From assembly GCA_015832175.1 (NCBI GenBank), contig WJXW01000004.1, positions 1,116,001-1,180,000 on the forward strand: a stretch of DNA of 64,000 bases. The letters are read 5' to 3'. Positions 33,561 through 44,565 of this stretch are shown here, piece after piece. Each line of letters begins with the position of its first letter. Within the stretch, counting starts at the first letter, position 1. The DNA comes from Paraphaeosphaeria minitans. Taxonomy: Eukaryota; Ascomycota; Dothideomycetes; Pleosporales; Didymosphaeriaceae. A model generated the notes under the pieces. That model was not told where the DNA came from. It worked only from the letters and a program-made list of their open reading frames with translations, and made no database searches. Position numbers and translations under genes: made by a program.

Positions 33561-35945
33561 TTAGGGAACGTAAGAAGAGGTGCCACTACTGGGCTGCCCC
33601 GGCTTTGAGTAAGTAACGTTGATGAACAGATCGTCGCCTTGCCTTGTAGGCGTCAGTCTCGGCACCCAAACCGGGCTCTTGAGCGGCTGCATATCTTCTG
33701 TTGGTGTCTGCAGCAGTTGCGTCTTGCGAATGGTAAGTGGTCTCACGCCATCCGGCTCGAACATGGCGGGGCTCTTAGGCCAAAGACTGCTTTGGGTACG
33801 AGCGGACCGCTCGCTGTCTCGCGCGGGGCTGAAGGTTTTGACGCTGCTGCTACGAAGGTGGTTCCGATACCTGCGTATCTCGCTCGCTGTCCGCGCATCT
33901 GGTGAACCCGATCGGAATGGGTTGCCGAGTTTGAGGGTACTTTGTTCGCCTTTGCGCTTCACGAGCAGTGGCGATGGTTGCATTTGCCAACGGGGACTAT
34001 TCTGACTCGCTTGACACTGCGGGCTTTTGGGGCTGCGTGGGACAAGCTGGTTGGAGGTACGAGGCACCTTAGGATATCGCAGCTTATGGATTGGAGACTC
34101 TGCTACTGGTGAGAGCCTGCCGTCTTGAAGTCGCTTGTCGCCGTCATCATCTTCTGGTGTGGGATCATTAGGATCCACTGTTTCGAAAGACGTTTGAGAC
34201 GACCAAGAGTCGCGGATGTTCGTTGACGCTCTTGAAGTTGCCCGTGACACATTGCTGGAAGAGCGCTTTGGTTTAGTGTTTCCGTATGTTTGGCCCGCTT
34301 TCGATCGCAATCGTCTCCCTGGGCTGCCAGGCGAGACTGAATGGATTGTTTTGGGCTGATCGTAAGTTGTGAAGTAGTAGTCCGGTATGTCACCATGATT
34401 GACTTCCGAGTCGGCAGACCCGGGGTTGTGTTCTAAAGTGCGAGAACCAGAGGGAAGCTGCCTATGGAGGGCAGAAGCGGACTGTTGCTTGCCACGTGGT
34501 AACGACTGTGATGTGGCGGACCTCGAAAGTTGCGATTTTGAGTATCTGACGGGGAAGTCCAGAAATAGTTCAGATTGCCGAGGCACTCGTCCGATCGTTG
34601 TACTCTCCATTGCAGCCTGGATTGGGCTTGTGGATGGCAAGGGCCTCGAAGGCTGGAAGGTACGTATCGGTGGAATAGGGACTTGAGGCAAAGCAGGCAG
34701 CAATTTGGACTCCCTGCGGAAATCGTCTTCCTCGAATAGGGTAACTTGGGTCATAACACTATCGGGTCGCTGTGAGAGGTCGGCATTGCGTCGAGAGATC
34801 GTGGGACGTTCGTGTTTCTTGTGCTGTATCAAAGGTTGTATTTTCTGCTCGCTTTGACTTGTAGCAGGTCCGGGTGCCTCAACGGTGATTGCAAGACCAA
34901 TCCCCTCAAGTGGCACGGCTGATCTGGATGCATTCCCCAGGGTCTTCGGATCAGGGCGCAGAAGCGGATGTATCGAATCTGGGTTGGCATTGGACGGGGC
35001 AGTCGGCTGCTCCGAACCTGTATTGAGATTGCGAGTGCCGGTCAACTTCAATGGCTTAGGTACTGAATCTGCTTCATACTGAGCTTTTAAGCTTTGCCCG
35101 GACCTTATATGAACTGGAGGGGGTGGCAGTAGAAGCCGGTTAGGCGGGTCTGGCATTGAGGATTCTGGCGCAAAAGGTAGTGAATAGCGTGATGAAGATG
35201 TGCTTGGTCCCGGTGATAGCGGTTCTTTCTCATTTACTGGGACACCCCTCTTCCGCTCTCTTCGTCTTCGTAAGAAAATTGTAAGCCCCATGAGTGCGAT
35301 GGCGATGACGAAGGCTGCCCCTACCGCGACCGCCAATCCCGCTATCTGGGCAGGCGTCATTGTCTTGGGTGGTTCCGAAGCAGGAAGCGGTGTTGTCGTC
35401 TGCTGCGGTGTTGTCGAAGTCGCGGATGGAGCCAACGAGACAGAATCTGCAATGAACGTTTCTGTATGCGAGGTCCGAGATTGAGGTGTTGACAATGTTG
35501 TAGGGGTTGTATGCAAAGTAGTAATAGTGATAGGACGGGAAGTGGTCATGCTCGCTGGCGTTGAAGAGGTTCTTGCCACAACAGTAAGAACTGTCAACGT
35601 TGGTACAACGGCATAATTCTGTCGCAAACAAATGTTATATGCTGAAGTCACACCATGATACGTGGAGCACGATGCATATATGCATCCAACGGCCACTTCG
35701 CCCAGCGCCTGGCCGTTGAAGCTATATCGAGAACATAAGCAACTGAGATCCACTGGAGTAGAACATGCAAAAGGAAACTGTTCGGATAGCGAGGTCTGCA
35801 GACATGGCTGTGCACATGCAGGTACCTGCTGTTGAAGCTTTGGGGGTAGCGAACGCTTAGGTCGTGCCGGTACAGTTTCGTGAGGCGTGGCTGCCATTAG
35901 GGCAGGCAATATAATGCATAGCCAGCTCGAGTGGCTGAGGAACAT
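33561..35945 (-). CDS. CFEM-domain transmembrane protein with long cytosolic tail
   Basis: Single exon. The start at 35945 is chosen because it begins a signal peptide (FLSHSSWLCIILPALMAA), although the frame is open 50 codons further upstream; the result is 794 aa. The CFEM domain has all eight cysteines, at 44, 48, 61, 69, 71, 88, 93 and 106 in the expected spacing (CxxxC, CxC). The Asp before CxC (PVDLSCLC), which binds haem iron in known CFEM proteins, is present. A Thr/Ser-rich stalk leads to a membrane helix at about 200-225 followed by LRRRRERKR. The remaining 570 residues are disordered and Ser/Pro-rich. Most CFEM proteins are GPI-anchored or carry seven helices, so this single-pass, receptor-like form is less common. 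Function could be haem/iron capture or wall sensing. Confidence 0.88.
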   Translation of the reverse strand: MFLSHSSWLCIILPALMAATPHETVPARPKRSLPPKLQQQVPACAQPCLQTSLSEQFPFACSTPVDLSCLCSRYSFNGQALGEVAVGCIYASCSTYHGVTSAYNICLRQNYAVVPTLTVLTVVARTSSTPASMTTSRPITITTLHTTPTTLSTPQSRTSHTETFIADSVSLAPSATSTTPQQTTTPLPASEPPKTMTPAQIAGLAVAVGAAFVIAIALMGLTIFLRRRRERKRGVPVNEKEPLSPGPSTSSSRYSLPFAPESSMPDPPNRLLLPPPPVHIRSGQSLKAQYEADSVPKPLKLTGTRNLNTGSEQPTAPSNANPDSIHPLLRPDPKTLGNASRSAVPLEGIGLAITVEAPGPATSQSEQKIQPLIQHKKHERPTISRRNADLSQRPDSVMTQVTLFEEDDFRRESKLLPALPQVPIPPIRTFQPSRPLPSTSPIQAAMESTTIGRVPRQSELFLDFPVRYSKSQLSRSATSQSLPRGKQQSASALHRQLPSGSRTLEHNPGSADSEVNHGDIPDYYFTTYDQPKTIHSVSPGSPGRRLRSKAGQTYGNTKPKRSSSNVSRATSRASTNIRDSWSSQTSFETVDPNDPTPEDDDGDKRLQDGRLSPVAESPIHKLRYPKVPRTSNQLVPRSPKSPQCQASQNSPRWQMQPSPLLVKRKGEQSTLKLGNPFRSGSPDARTASEIRRYRNHLRSSSVKTFSPARDSERSARTQSSLWPKSPAMFEPDGVRPLTIRKTQLLQTPTEDMQPLKSPVWVPRLTPTRQGDDLFINVTYSKPGQPSSGTSSYVP

Positions 35946-38900
35946 AGTTGTACAGAAGCTATGAAGAAGTAAGCGACATTCTGCATTGGCGGGCCGGAGA
36001 ACGTTCACGGACCGGAGGGAGTCTACAAGAGTAGCATTAGAGAAACGGCGCTGAACCAGCAGCGTCGGAACAAAGAAATTCAAGGAGAGAATCAAGGAAA
36101 TTCGTCACACAGCATCCGTCTCATGAGATTTGTTTTGATGCCTCCAGAGGAAATTCGCCGATGGACCGTATGTTGCTAATATGTAGGAGGATCCATCCGA
36201 AGCGCTGCGTCTGACGTATGCATGGGTAGCCGCCGAAGCGTCGGTTCGCAGGCCTCGTTAAAAGGATTGGTGTAGCCATTTCTGGCGCTCGGAATATATC
36301 ACTGGAAGATGCACAAGGGATCCGTAGAGAGTCTGGTCAGTTTACACAACTTCGGGTTGTTGGCGCTTCAAGATCGCGCCTTGCCGTATCGGGCTTTAGC
36401 CTAAGCGCTTGCCCACCAAATTAGCACGAAGAGATGCAATGTATGGCCAATTCTCCCCTCTGAAGATGAGAATAGAACTTGGCGTACGTCTGTGTCGCCT
36501 CTAGGCCATTGCGATTATCTTCCGGTTACTAGGGCATTCGGTGTTTCCATCGTCCACCCTTCCGCTCGACGTCTTTCCAAGGCTCCAGGGCTCCAGGACT
36601 CCGCACACTGCACGTGGTCACCGATACCAATTGATCGATTGCACTATCGACTTTGCCTCTTGTCCGCACAATCTTCATCGTGGAGCAGAACTAGCTTCGC
36701 TCGGCACGATCCGCTCCCGCCCACAGTAAGGCGGCGGAGTATCGTGGTTGAGGCTCCTGGCGATCCGGTAGGGTGGAGGCGGCACTCAGCCTCAGATGTT
36801 GCAGGCCGGAGCATCTCTCTTGATTGGAATAAAAAAGCATGGATCACCATATGTCTGTTACGCAACTCGGTGTTGATGTCGCGAGACAGATATCATGATG
36901 GGAGTTTAGGGTGTTGAGCTTTGACAAGCCTAGATTTGTGCTTCGGGGAGGATGGTCCGATTTACCAGCAAAGGCAATGTCAAGTGAGTATAAGCCCCCG
37001 GATATTCACACAGCGCAGCCATAGCCACACCACATGGTCGTTGTGAAGGTGTATGATTGATTGATAGCGTGAAGCATGCATATTTCATGTTTCATCCGGA
37101 GCGATTGATTCCCGTCGTAAGTTGGACATGAACTCTGGCACGGACATCCAAGATGTTGGTTTGCATGGTCAGATAAGCACACTCTGGGGTCGAGACAGTA
37201 AAGATAGCCTCAGGGGTCTTGAAATCGAAGTTCAGACGTGCTTGCTGTCGTCAAAAGACCGCCGCCAGGCAGTGCTTCCTCACATTCTTCGCGAGTGCCG
37301 ACGCTCCGAGTGCTGAGACTCCAGTAGTCAGCATACAGCTGAGTCTCCAACGTTAAACGTTACACGGCTGGCTGTAGTGCCTGCTCGGAGTAGGATACTG
37401 TACAAAACCCAAGAGCTACTTCACATGGCGGGGCCTAGCTAGTACTCAAGCCTTCTTGTGATGGTACAGCAGTGCAGCACTAGGTATCGTGAAATATTAA
37501 GCACGGGCCGGAACCATAGCGTTAATAGCGTAAGGATGACTGGCGACGTAAATGCTGAAACGGTCTGTGGGCGCGAGAGCATGGACTGACATGTAGGCCA
37601 CCTTGTCAGTGGGGTAGCTGGTTTGATAGCCTTATGATGAGCATCCCGGACGAAGGCATATGGGAAGACGTGAGGTGTGGAGGACAGCATCGGGCTGGAC
37701 AGATGGCGCAGCAAGGCGAAATGTACGCCGGTGCCGAACGCGCAATCAGGGGCATTGAGAAAAAGACGAACAAGGCGCGCTGGGTTCAGATTGCAGGATT
37801 GTCGAGGGGTGCTGATTGGGCAAGACGAGCATCACGACTCAAGGAGATGAAGACGCCATGGTTAGAGCTGCGACGACAGTTTGCGGTGAAAGCGCTAGGC
37901 CGGTGGAGGCTGGCGTGAGCGACAGGCCAAGACAAGGAACGGAGCAACTGAGGCGGGTCGTGGTCAGGACAGGCAGCGAGCGACGTCGTGAAACCTTGCG
38001 GGGCGGGTCGACGGGCGGAACAGGCTGCTCATATTAGTCTTTGCCATTTGATCGGCTGGCGGAACAGGCTGCTCTTTCGCATCTGCATCGCAGGCAGCGA
38101 CACCAGACGCGATGGATGATCAGTGACGACGGGGCAGCGGTTGAGATTTCCTGGGACCGTGTTGCGCGCGGACCTTTGCTTGTCGCGCCCCCTTTTTTTT
38201 CGACGAAAGCTTCTAGAAGAGCTGGCCTGGTGCTAGTCAGGACTCAGTGGAACAGGTGTGCAATCATCAATGCCAACAGGACCCGTCGCTGGCTCGCTTG
38301 CTGATCGCGCTGGCGGTGGCGAGTTGAATTCGCTGGGGGCGCGCCGGAGCGTAGACTGAAGGAGCAGCCAGCCGGGGCTTCAGTAGTAGGTAGCAGCAGC
38401 AGCGGCGGCGGCGTACCAGCGACGCAGCGACGAGTAGAGACAGCGCGCAGGCGGTGGATGGCAGGCCAGCCTTGCTAATCAGTTATTCCATCAATCAATC
38501 AAACAAAAGCGTAGGTAGGGTGCGGCAGGCCGAGGGCAGCGGGCTGCTGTGTGCGGCCGTCCTGATTCAAAGGCGGAGAGGAGCGAACGCTCTAAAAGGG
38601 CCCGTGCGCTGCAGCTAGGCCGCTCCGGGATCTCCCCTTTCTCGGCAACACCACCCAAAAGCCTCCTGCTCCCAGGCCTTCTTCCTATCCGCACTCTCGT
38701 CGTGCTGTCGGCATCTCCTGTCAAGTGCTGCCGTGCCACTCCCACCCTCGCTGCGTCAGTCTCTCGCTGCGACACCTGAACGGCCCCCGACGCAGCCCAC
38801 GCCGGCCTCTCCAACCACCGCGCGCCTTGCAGCACCACGCCCCGGGCGGACCAAGACCAACAAGACCAACCCCCATCGCACCCTCTCCATCATCCAGCCA

Positions 38901-39247
38901 TCCAGCCATCCATTGCTTAGGCGCCACCGCACGCCCGACAGCAAACGCGACACCGAGCCCGCGTGCTTGTAGCAATCCGTGAGTCCTGCCTGCCTGCCTG
39001 CCATTGACCTCTGCACCTGCCGCCCGCTGCTGCTGCGCTTCGCCTTCCTTGAACCAGCAAACGCACGGCACGTTCGTCATCCCCGTCACCCACGCAGCGC
39101 CGTGCACCGCGGCCGCAGTTCTTAGTGCCCTCCCGCACCTCCCACAGAGCCCGTATTGACGTTTGCTGCCTGCAGATTCCGTGTCGGCCGGCCTTCGTAC
39201 GGAACATCTTACCTACCTAATACATAACACCTCGCCCAAACGTCACC
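35946..39247. other. 3.3-kb gene-poor interval upstream of G-alpha
   Basis: No protein-like ORF. Sequence from about 38600 becomes CT-rich with short CAG/CGG runs near 38390-38415. It is probably promoter and long leader of the G-alpha gene. Confidence 0.55.
38979..39175 (+). other. Possible 197-nt intron in the G-alpha 5' UTR
   Basis: A GTGAGT donor at 38979 and a TGCCTGCAG acceptor ending at 39175 bracket a pyrimidine-rich stretch just ahead of the start at 39248. The inference rests on splice signals alone. Confidence 0.35.
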
Positions 39248-40514
39248 ATGGGCTGCGGCATGAGCACAGAGGAGAAGGAGGGGAAGCAGAGGAACGAGGA
39301 GATTGAGAACCAGCTTAAGCGCGACAAGATGCTGCAGCGCAATGAAATCAAGATGCTGTTGCTCGGTCAGTACCCGCCGCGGCTGTGTGCGCCGGGCACC
39401 CGCATGCTAACCTGGCGCAGGTGCTGGTGAATCTGGAAAGTCGACGATTCTCAAGCAGATGAAGCTCATCCACGAGGGCGGCTACTCGCGCGACGAGCGC
39501 GAATCCTTCAAGGAGATCATCTTCAGCAACACGGTCCAGTCGATGCGTGTCATCCTCGAGGCCATGGAGTCGCTCGAGCTACCTCTCGACGACCAGCGCG
39601 CCGAGTACCACGTCCAGACCATCTTCATGCAACCAGCACAAATCGAAGGCGACAGCCTGCCCCCCGAGGTTGGCAACGCCATCTCCGTGCTCTGGAAAGA
39701 CGCGGGCGTGCAGCAGTGCTTCCAGCGCTCGCGCGAATACCAGCTCAACGACTCAGCGAAATAGTGAGCCAATCTGTGCCCTGTGTATCTAACCGCCAAT
39801 GCTGACTGCCAAAGCTATTTCGACTCCATCGACCGCATTGCCGCCGGCGACTACATCCCTAACGATCAGGACGTCCTCCGATCCCGTGTCAAGACCACCG
39901 GTATCACCGAAACTACCTTCATCATTGGCGACCTCACATACCGCATGTTTGACGTTGGTGGCCAACGATCAGAAAGAAAGAAGTGGATACACTGCTTCGA
40001 GAACGTCACGACGATTCTTTTCCTCGTGGCCATCTCCGAGTACGACCAGCTGCTGTTTGAAGACGAGACGGTCAACCGTATGCAGGAAGCATTGACTCTG
40101 TTCGATTCCATCTGCAACTCGCGGTGGTTTGTAAAGACATCGATTATTCTATTCTTGAACAAGATCGATCGATTCAAGGAGAAGCTGCCTGTCAGCCCCA
40201 TGAAGAACTACTTTCCCGACTACGAGGGTATGTCCCGGCCTGCTATTTGCCACAACTCACGCTAATGATCATACAGGTGGCCCAGACTACGCAGCGGCCT
40301 GCGACTACATTCTTAACCGATTCGTGTCGCTCAACCAGCACGAGACAAAGCAAATCTACACCCATTTCACATGCGCCACGGACACCATGCAGATCCGATT
40401 CGTTATGGCTGCTGTGAATGGTAAGTTGTTACGCTCCTTCCATGTGCGACGTCGGCTAACCGAGACGTAGACATCATAATCCAGGAGAACCTCCGATTGT
40501 GTGGTTTGATATAG
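39248..40514 (+). CDS. G-protein alpha subunit, group I (Gi-like)
   Basis: Five exons, 39248-39365, 39421-39763, 39815-40227, 40277-40420 and 40471-40514, encode 353 aa, exactly the length of fungal group I G-alpha (FadA/GNA-1/CPG-1 type). N-terminal MGCGMS supplies the myristoylated Gly2 and palmitoylated Cys3. The P loop GAGESGKST is at 40-48. The switch I arginine is R178, followed by T181. DVGGQ with the catalytic Q204 forms switch II, NKID is the guanine-specificity loop, and TCATDT follows. The C-terminus is CGLI with C350, the ADP-ribosylation site of the Gi class. It couples heptahelical receptors to cAMP and growth signalling. All intron positions give frame-perfect joins. Confidence 0.97.
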
Positions 40515-42402
40515 ACAATGTGTAATTTTGCGCTGGGACGTTTCAAGGCTTTCTACTTGAGAGTCTAGTGACGGGATGTATGCCTTTCATGACGAAGGAC
40601 ATCGCCACATTCATGCACGGCGTTGTGAAAATGCTTTTCCTTAACCTACCTCTATGTCGTACCTTTCGACCAGACTTGTTCATCAGCCGTACTTGGCGGA
40701 GTGGCTGCCTCATCCCAAGTTTCTCTTTGATACCCTGCGTGGGCCGGGGCATCCAACTCGTCATAGTAGTAAGCAAACCTTTCTTCTTCTCTACTGTTAC
40801 CAAAAGGCGAGGCATTGGTAATCGCTTTCTTTACCACCTACCCACTCACCTTATGTTCTTACGCTGTATCATTGTGGGAAGCGAAGCCAAAGCTTACTAC
40901 TATACCTACCATCCTGTCCTATCATCCATGTTTGTTATTAATAAGTGGTGCACTGTTGTTGCTTATGGCCAGGGGGAGGCGTGTCTGTGGACGCAGGATA
41001 CACCATTTTCTTTCTCGTTTTCTCAATCTGTATGTGTGGCAAAGCTTTTTGGGGCGGAGGGAGGCTGCTGTCGTGGAATCTTGGCCGGAGCTATAAGATA
41101 TGTAGTGAAATGATTTCTTGTTTCAGTTGCGTGCTATGCGTCTGGACGTGGTGCAGAGGTGACGTGGCAACGCTTTGTGTGATGCGGTGCGGTGCGCTTT
41201 GGGAGGGAGCGTGGGTGGCGCAACAGAGGAGGGTAAATATAGATGGGTGATGGGTATCTAGCTGGGTTGGGCGCGCGCTGCTGGTGGCAGACGAGCATCA
41301 GGTGATGGGACTTGTGAGTTGAGTTCCTCAGCGGTGGTTGGGATGCGTGACCGCGTTTGAGTTGCGCGTACATGCTGTGTTGCTTCGCTTGGGCGTGGGT
41401 GCCGTAAGGGATGTGTCTCACTCTGTTCACTTCCCAGTCCCAGTCCGCCTACCCTCGGCAGGTCAAATTTTTTTCCTACCACGGCAACGCAGACGTGCGT
41501 CTACGCTCTGCGGATGGCGGGTGCGATCCAAGCGTCTGGGATGGTGGTGGTGGTGGTGGCGGAGTTCGGACAATCTACCTACGTATGGGAATGTACGCTT
41601 GAATGGGACGGGTAGGTCAGCATCTACTTGTGCGCGGTGATGGGAACACGGGTTTCCGCTTGAGGCATCGCTTCCCATGCTGTGATTGGAAGTACGGTGA
41701 GCCGAGTATGCTTATCCCGGAGGGAGGTTGAAAGGGGGCAATGGGCATTTCATTAGACCTACACGTGCTGACCATACGCGTCATAGTGCACAATGAAAGG
41801 CGCATTGGGGTCCAACTGGGGCAAGTAAGCATTACATCAGCATCTTTGAACGAGGGCGTATGTTTCCGGAAGGAAGATCCGACGGGTGTGGCTGCGGCGT
41901 AGGTGTGCTTGAGCGCTCGGACTCCGCGGATGCCATGAAACGAACGTGTGGACCGAGCGGGTGGGAGAGGTGCACATGGGCTGTAAATGGAAGGACGAGT
42001 AATTAGCTAGTTCGCTGTCTGGGATCAGAAGCGCTTGGGATGTCCGGGTGCAATACCGCAGGGGGTGAGCACGACTATAGTAGACGGGAGTATGAGCTGG
42101 GACTCTCATTGTCACTTGCAGAAGATCTGACATGTTGAGATCAAGGTGCGTCATTCAAGACGTAGAAATGTTACCGTACTTAGGCCGTCATATCACTTAG
42201 TTACCAAACACAAGCGGGGAATCAAGGTAATGGCGAGCGGTTTCAGGTCCTCAAATTCCAACACGTATGTCCAAAACGCTAGGTCAGAAGACAACCAAAC
42301 TCCAAGTTTCTGGCAGCCGTTCACCTTTTAGTCGAAGGTACATGAGAGGACCGCCTGGTGGACCAAATACAATGAGAACGGTACAGTGGAATAACCGAGC
42401 AA
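40515..42402. other. Convergent 3' interval
   Basis: 1.9 kb between the G-alpha stop and the stop of the 720-aa protein. ORFs are shadows or low-quality. A short GGT/GTG run lies near 41545. Confidence 0.5.
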
Positions 42403-44565
42403 TCAGTACATATGTCGGTATGCATCGTGTATTCTTCCCTGCGGACGGTACGCCCACTCGTCAACCTCGGGAGACACTCGGCCTCTGGGACTGTTTCGCC
42501 GGTGCGGGAGTCTATTGCGGCGCGGACGGTTGACGTAGTTCATGGCGCCCAGCTCGTCAGTCATCGTACGGAAGTCAAAGGGCTCGGGTCTGCTGTCTGC
42601 AATGTATTGCTGTCGAAAAGGCTGCGTGGGGTATTGGGTGTATGATCGGGAGGGTTGGGCTGGGTATCTTTGGTCGAAAGGGTTGGAGAGTCGTACGCTG
42701 TGGCGACGAGGAGCCATAGGTGGTTGTCGAAAGGAAGGAGTGTGATGGGGATCTACATAGTCGTCATAAAGGGAGCCTTTAGGGCGATGAGGGTAATCGT
42801 CCGCCTCATAGTGTTGCTTTTGTCGTCGGTGAGACTCTTGTTTGGAGGCGTTATGGCGTGGAGTTGGCATATTGCGAGAGCGAAGGTGCAATCCTCCACC
42901 TACCTCAGAGGTAGTACGACTGTGCATGCGCGGACGCATAGGTTCGGAGAAGACACTGTCGTCAGAGGTGTAGATCGAGGAGTTGCCGTCCATCACTGAA
43001 GAGCCGGTGTCGCTTCCGCCGACGAATGAGTGCCGCGACACGGGATGCACGTCGATTTTGTCTCGCTTGGAGTACAAGTCGTTGGTAAAGCCCGGTGGAG
43101 GTGTAGATTTGCTACCGCGTCGTCCATCATGATCTCCAGCATCAGCATCTCTCCCCCGATCATTCTTTCGTTCACGCTCACGATCGTTGTCGTTGTCGAT
43201 GCGGATGTTGAAGATCTGCTGTGTAGGAAGAGCTGAGGCAGACGACGGTGGCGAGCTACTCTTGGATGAAGGACTATGTTTGCCTCCATGATTCAATTCG
43301 ACATCCGGTCGACTTCGACCATGTGACTTCTTCACTTTGACAATCCTGGGCATACGGTCTCGGCCATTGCTTCGGCTCCTGCCACCATCTCGTTCGCGGC
43401 CCCTGCTTTGGCTCCCGTCCCTGCTCCGACTGCGAGAACGTGCAACGAATCCATAACCGTCCTCGACCGACCTAGAGCTGAACTGGGAGCCAATTTCAGA
43501 GCTACTAGAATCAGAGTCGGATTCGACCACGTACACCATAGGTGGGTCTTGGAATTCGGGACTGGGGTTCTTGGGTTTCGACTTTTGATGCTTGAGCACT
43601 CGGGGGTAAAAGAATTCAGGCTGAGGTATGAATTGGGGTGCAGGCCTAGCTTCCGAAAAGCTACCAGCCATAGGTATTGGTTGCTGTTGAGGATCGAATG
43701 GTGGTTGCATGACTTGTGGATGCTTGAACGGTCCACCATGTGGAGGAGGAGGTGGAGGTGGTGGTGGTATACCCACGCCGCCTCCTACGGGTTGTGCGCC
43801 GGGTAACATACCATGTGGCTGCTGAGCATGATGGCCTCCTTGCACATGATGTGGTGGCGGCGGCGGCGGCATATCTTGACGCCCGTGCATAATTTCTCCT
43901 CGTTCACGCCCATTCACCTGCATTGGTTGTGCACCCATAGGCGGTTGTTGATGCATGACCTGAGGCTGCGCATGCCCCATACCGGGCACATGTTCATTCA
44001 GGTTCCGATGTGGCTGAATCATCTGGGCACCGCTGCCTTCGAAGGGTCCTCGCAATGGGAGAGACCCGAAGGGATCATCGTTGAAGTCATGTGTTGATTC
44101 GGTCTTCAGAATGACCTCAATGCTCTTGATTACCTTTTTTTGACTAGGCCACTGTTTGACTATCTCCTTTTGTACGTCTATCCCTGCGATGAGCCATTCG
44201 ATGGTCGAGTCGGATTCTTTTTCGTTTTGTTCTTGTACGAGACCGTTGATCAGCCGACGAGCGGAGTCTGACCTGAGGTTCATCAGTGTATTTTTGACTG
44301 TATTCCTTGGGTTTTGGTGCAGCTTGGCCAAAGCTTTTCGGATATCAGAGGTGGAGAGACGATGGTGCACTGGCGTAGCATCATCCCAAGACGACGCGTT
44401 CAGCGGCTTATGGATGGAGAAGAATGCTAGTTGCTCATTGGAAGATGAATCATGTGAGTGGATATGCTGCTGGTCACCAGGAAACCCATGGTGTCTCATG
44501 GTGTTCTGTCCTCCACGGAAATGACTCGTTGAGTGATGACCAGACATGGTTTGTGGAAAAGACAT
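42403..44565 (-). CDS. Large disordered Pro/His/Arg-Ser-rich protein, unknown
   Basis: Single open frame of 720 aa that I do not recognise. Residues about 45-165 look folded and helical (SIHKPLNASSWDDATPVHH, SDIRKALAKLHQNPRNTVKNTLMNL, TIEWLIAGIDVQKEIVKQWPSQKKVIKSIEVIL) and may be a fungal-specific domain. The middle is rich in Pro, His, Gln and Met with polyproline runs. Around 365-400 is an Arg/Ser/Asp/Gly tract (RSRSRSRDGSQSRGRERDGG). The C-terminal part is polar and ends with Tyr/Arg/Pro-rich sequence (RPRRNRLPHRRNSPRG). Such composition suits an RNA- or condensate-related protein, but that is inference only. No signal peptide or membrane helix is present. The start at 44565 opens MSFPQTMSGHH. 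Confidence 0.75.
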   Translation of the reverse strand: MSFPQTMSGHHSTSHFRGGQNTMRHHGFPGDQQHIHSHDSSSNEQLAFFSIHKPLNASSWDDATPVHHRLSTSDIRKALAKLHQNPRNTVKNTLMNLRSDSARRLINGLVQEQNEKESDSTIEWLIAGIDVQKEIVKQWPSQKKVIKSIEVILKTESTHDFNDDPFGSLPLRGPFEGSGAQMIQPHRNLNEHVPGMGHAQPQVMHQQPPMGAQPMQVNGRERGEIMHGRQDMPPPPPPHHVQGGHHAQQPHGMLPGAQPVGGGVGIPPPPPPPPPHGGPFKHPQVMQPPFDPQQQPIPMAGSFSEARPAPQFIPQPEFFYPRVLKHQKSKPKNPSPEFQDPPMVYVVESDSDSSSSEIGSQFSSRSVEDGYGFVARSRSRSRDGSQSRGRERDGGRSRSNGRDRMPRIVKVKKSHGRSRPDVELNHGGKHSPSSKSSSPPSSASALPTQQIFNIRIDNDNDRERERKNDRGRDADAGDHDGRRGSKSTPPPGFTNDLYSKRDKIDVHPVSRHSFVGGSDTGSSVMDGNSSIYTSDDSVFSEPMRPRMHSRTTSEVGGGLHLRSRNMPTPRHNASKQESHRRQKQHYEADDYPHRPKGSLYDDYVDPHHTPSFRQPPMAPRRHSVRLSNPFDQRYPAQPSRSYTQYPTQPFRQQYIADSRPEPFDFRTMTDELGAMNYVNRPRRNRLPHRRNSPRGRVSPEVDEWAYRPQGRIHDAYRHMY

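Noticed and set aside
40568..41113. 181-aa plus-strand ORF after G-alpha
   Set aside because: It lies in the 3' region of G-alpha, with Cys/Phe/Val-rich composition typical of non-coding AT/GT-rich frames and no motif.
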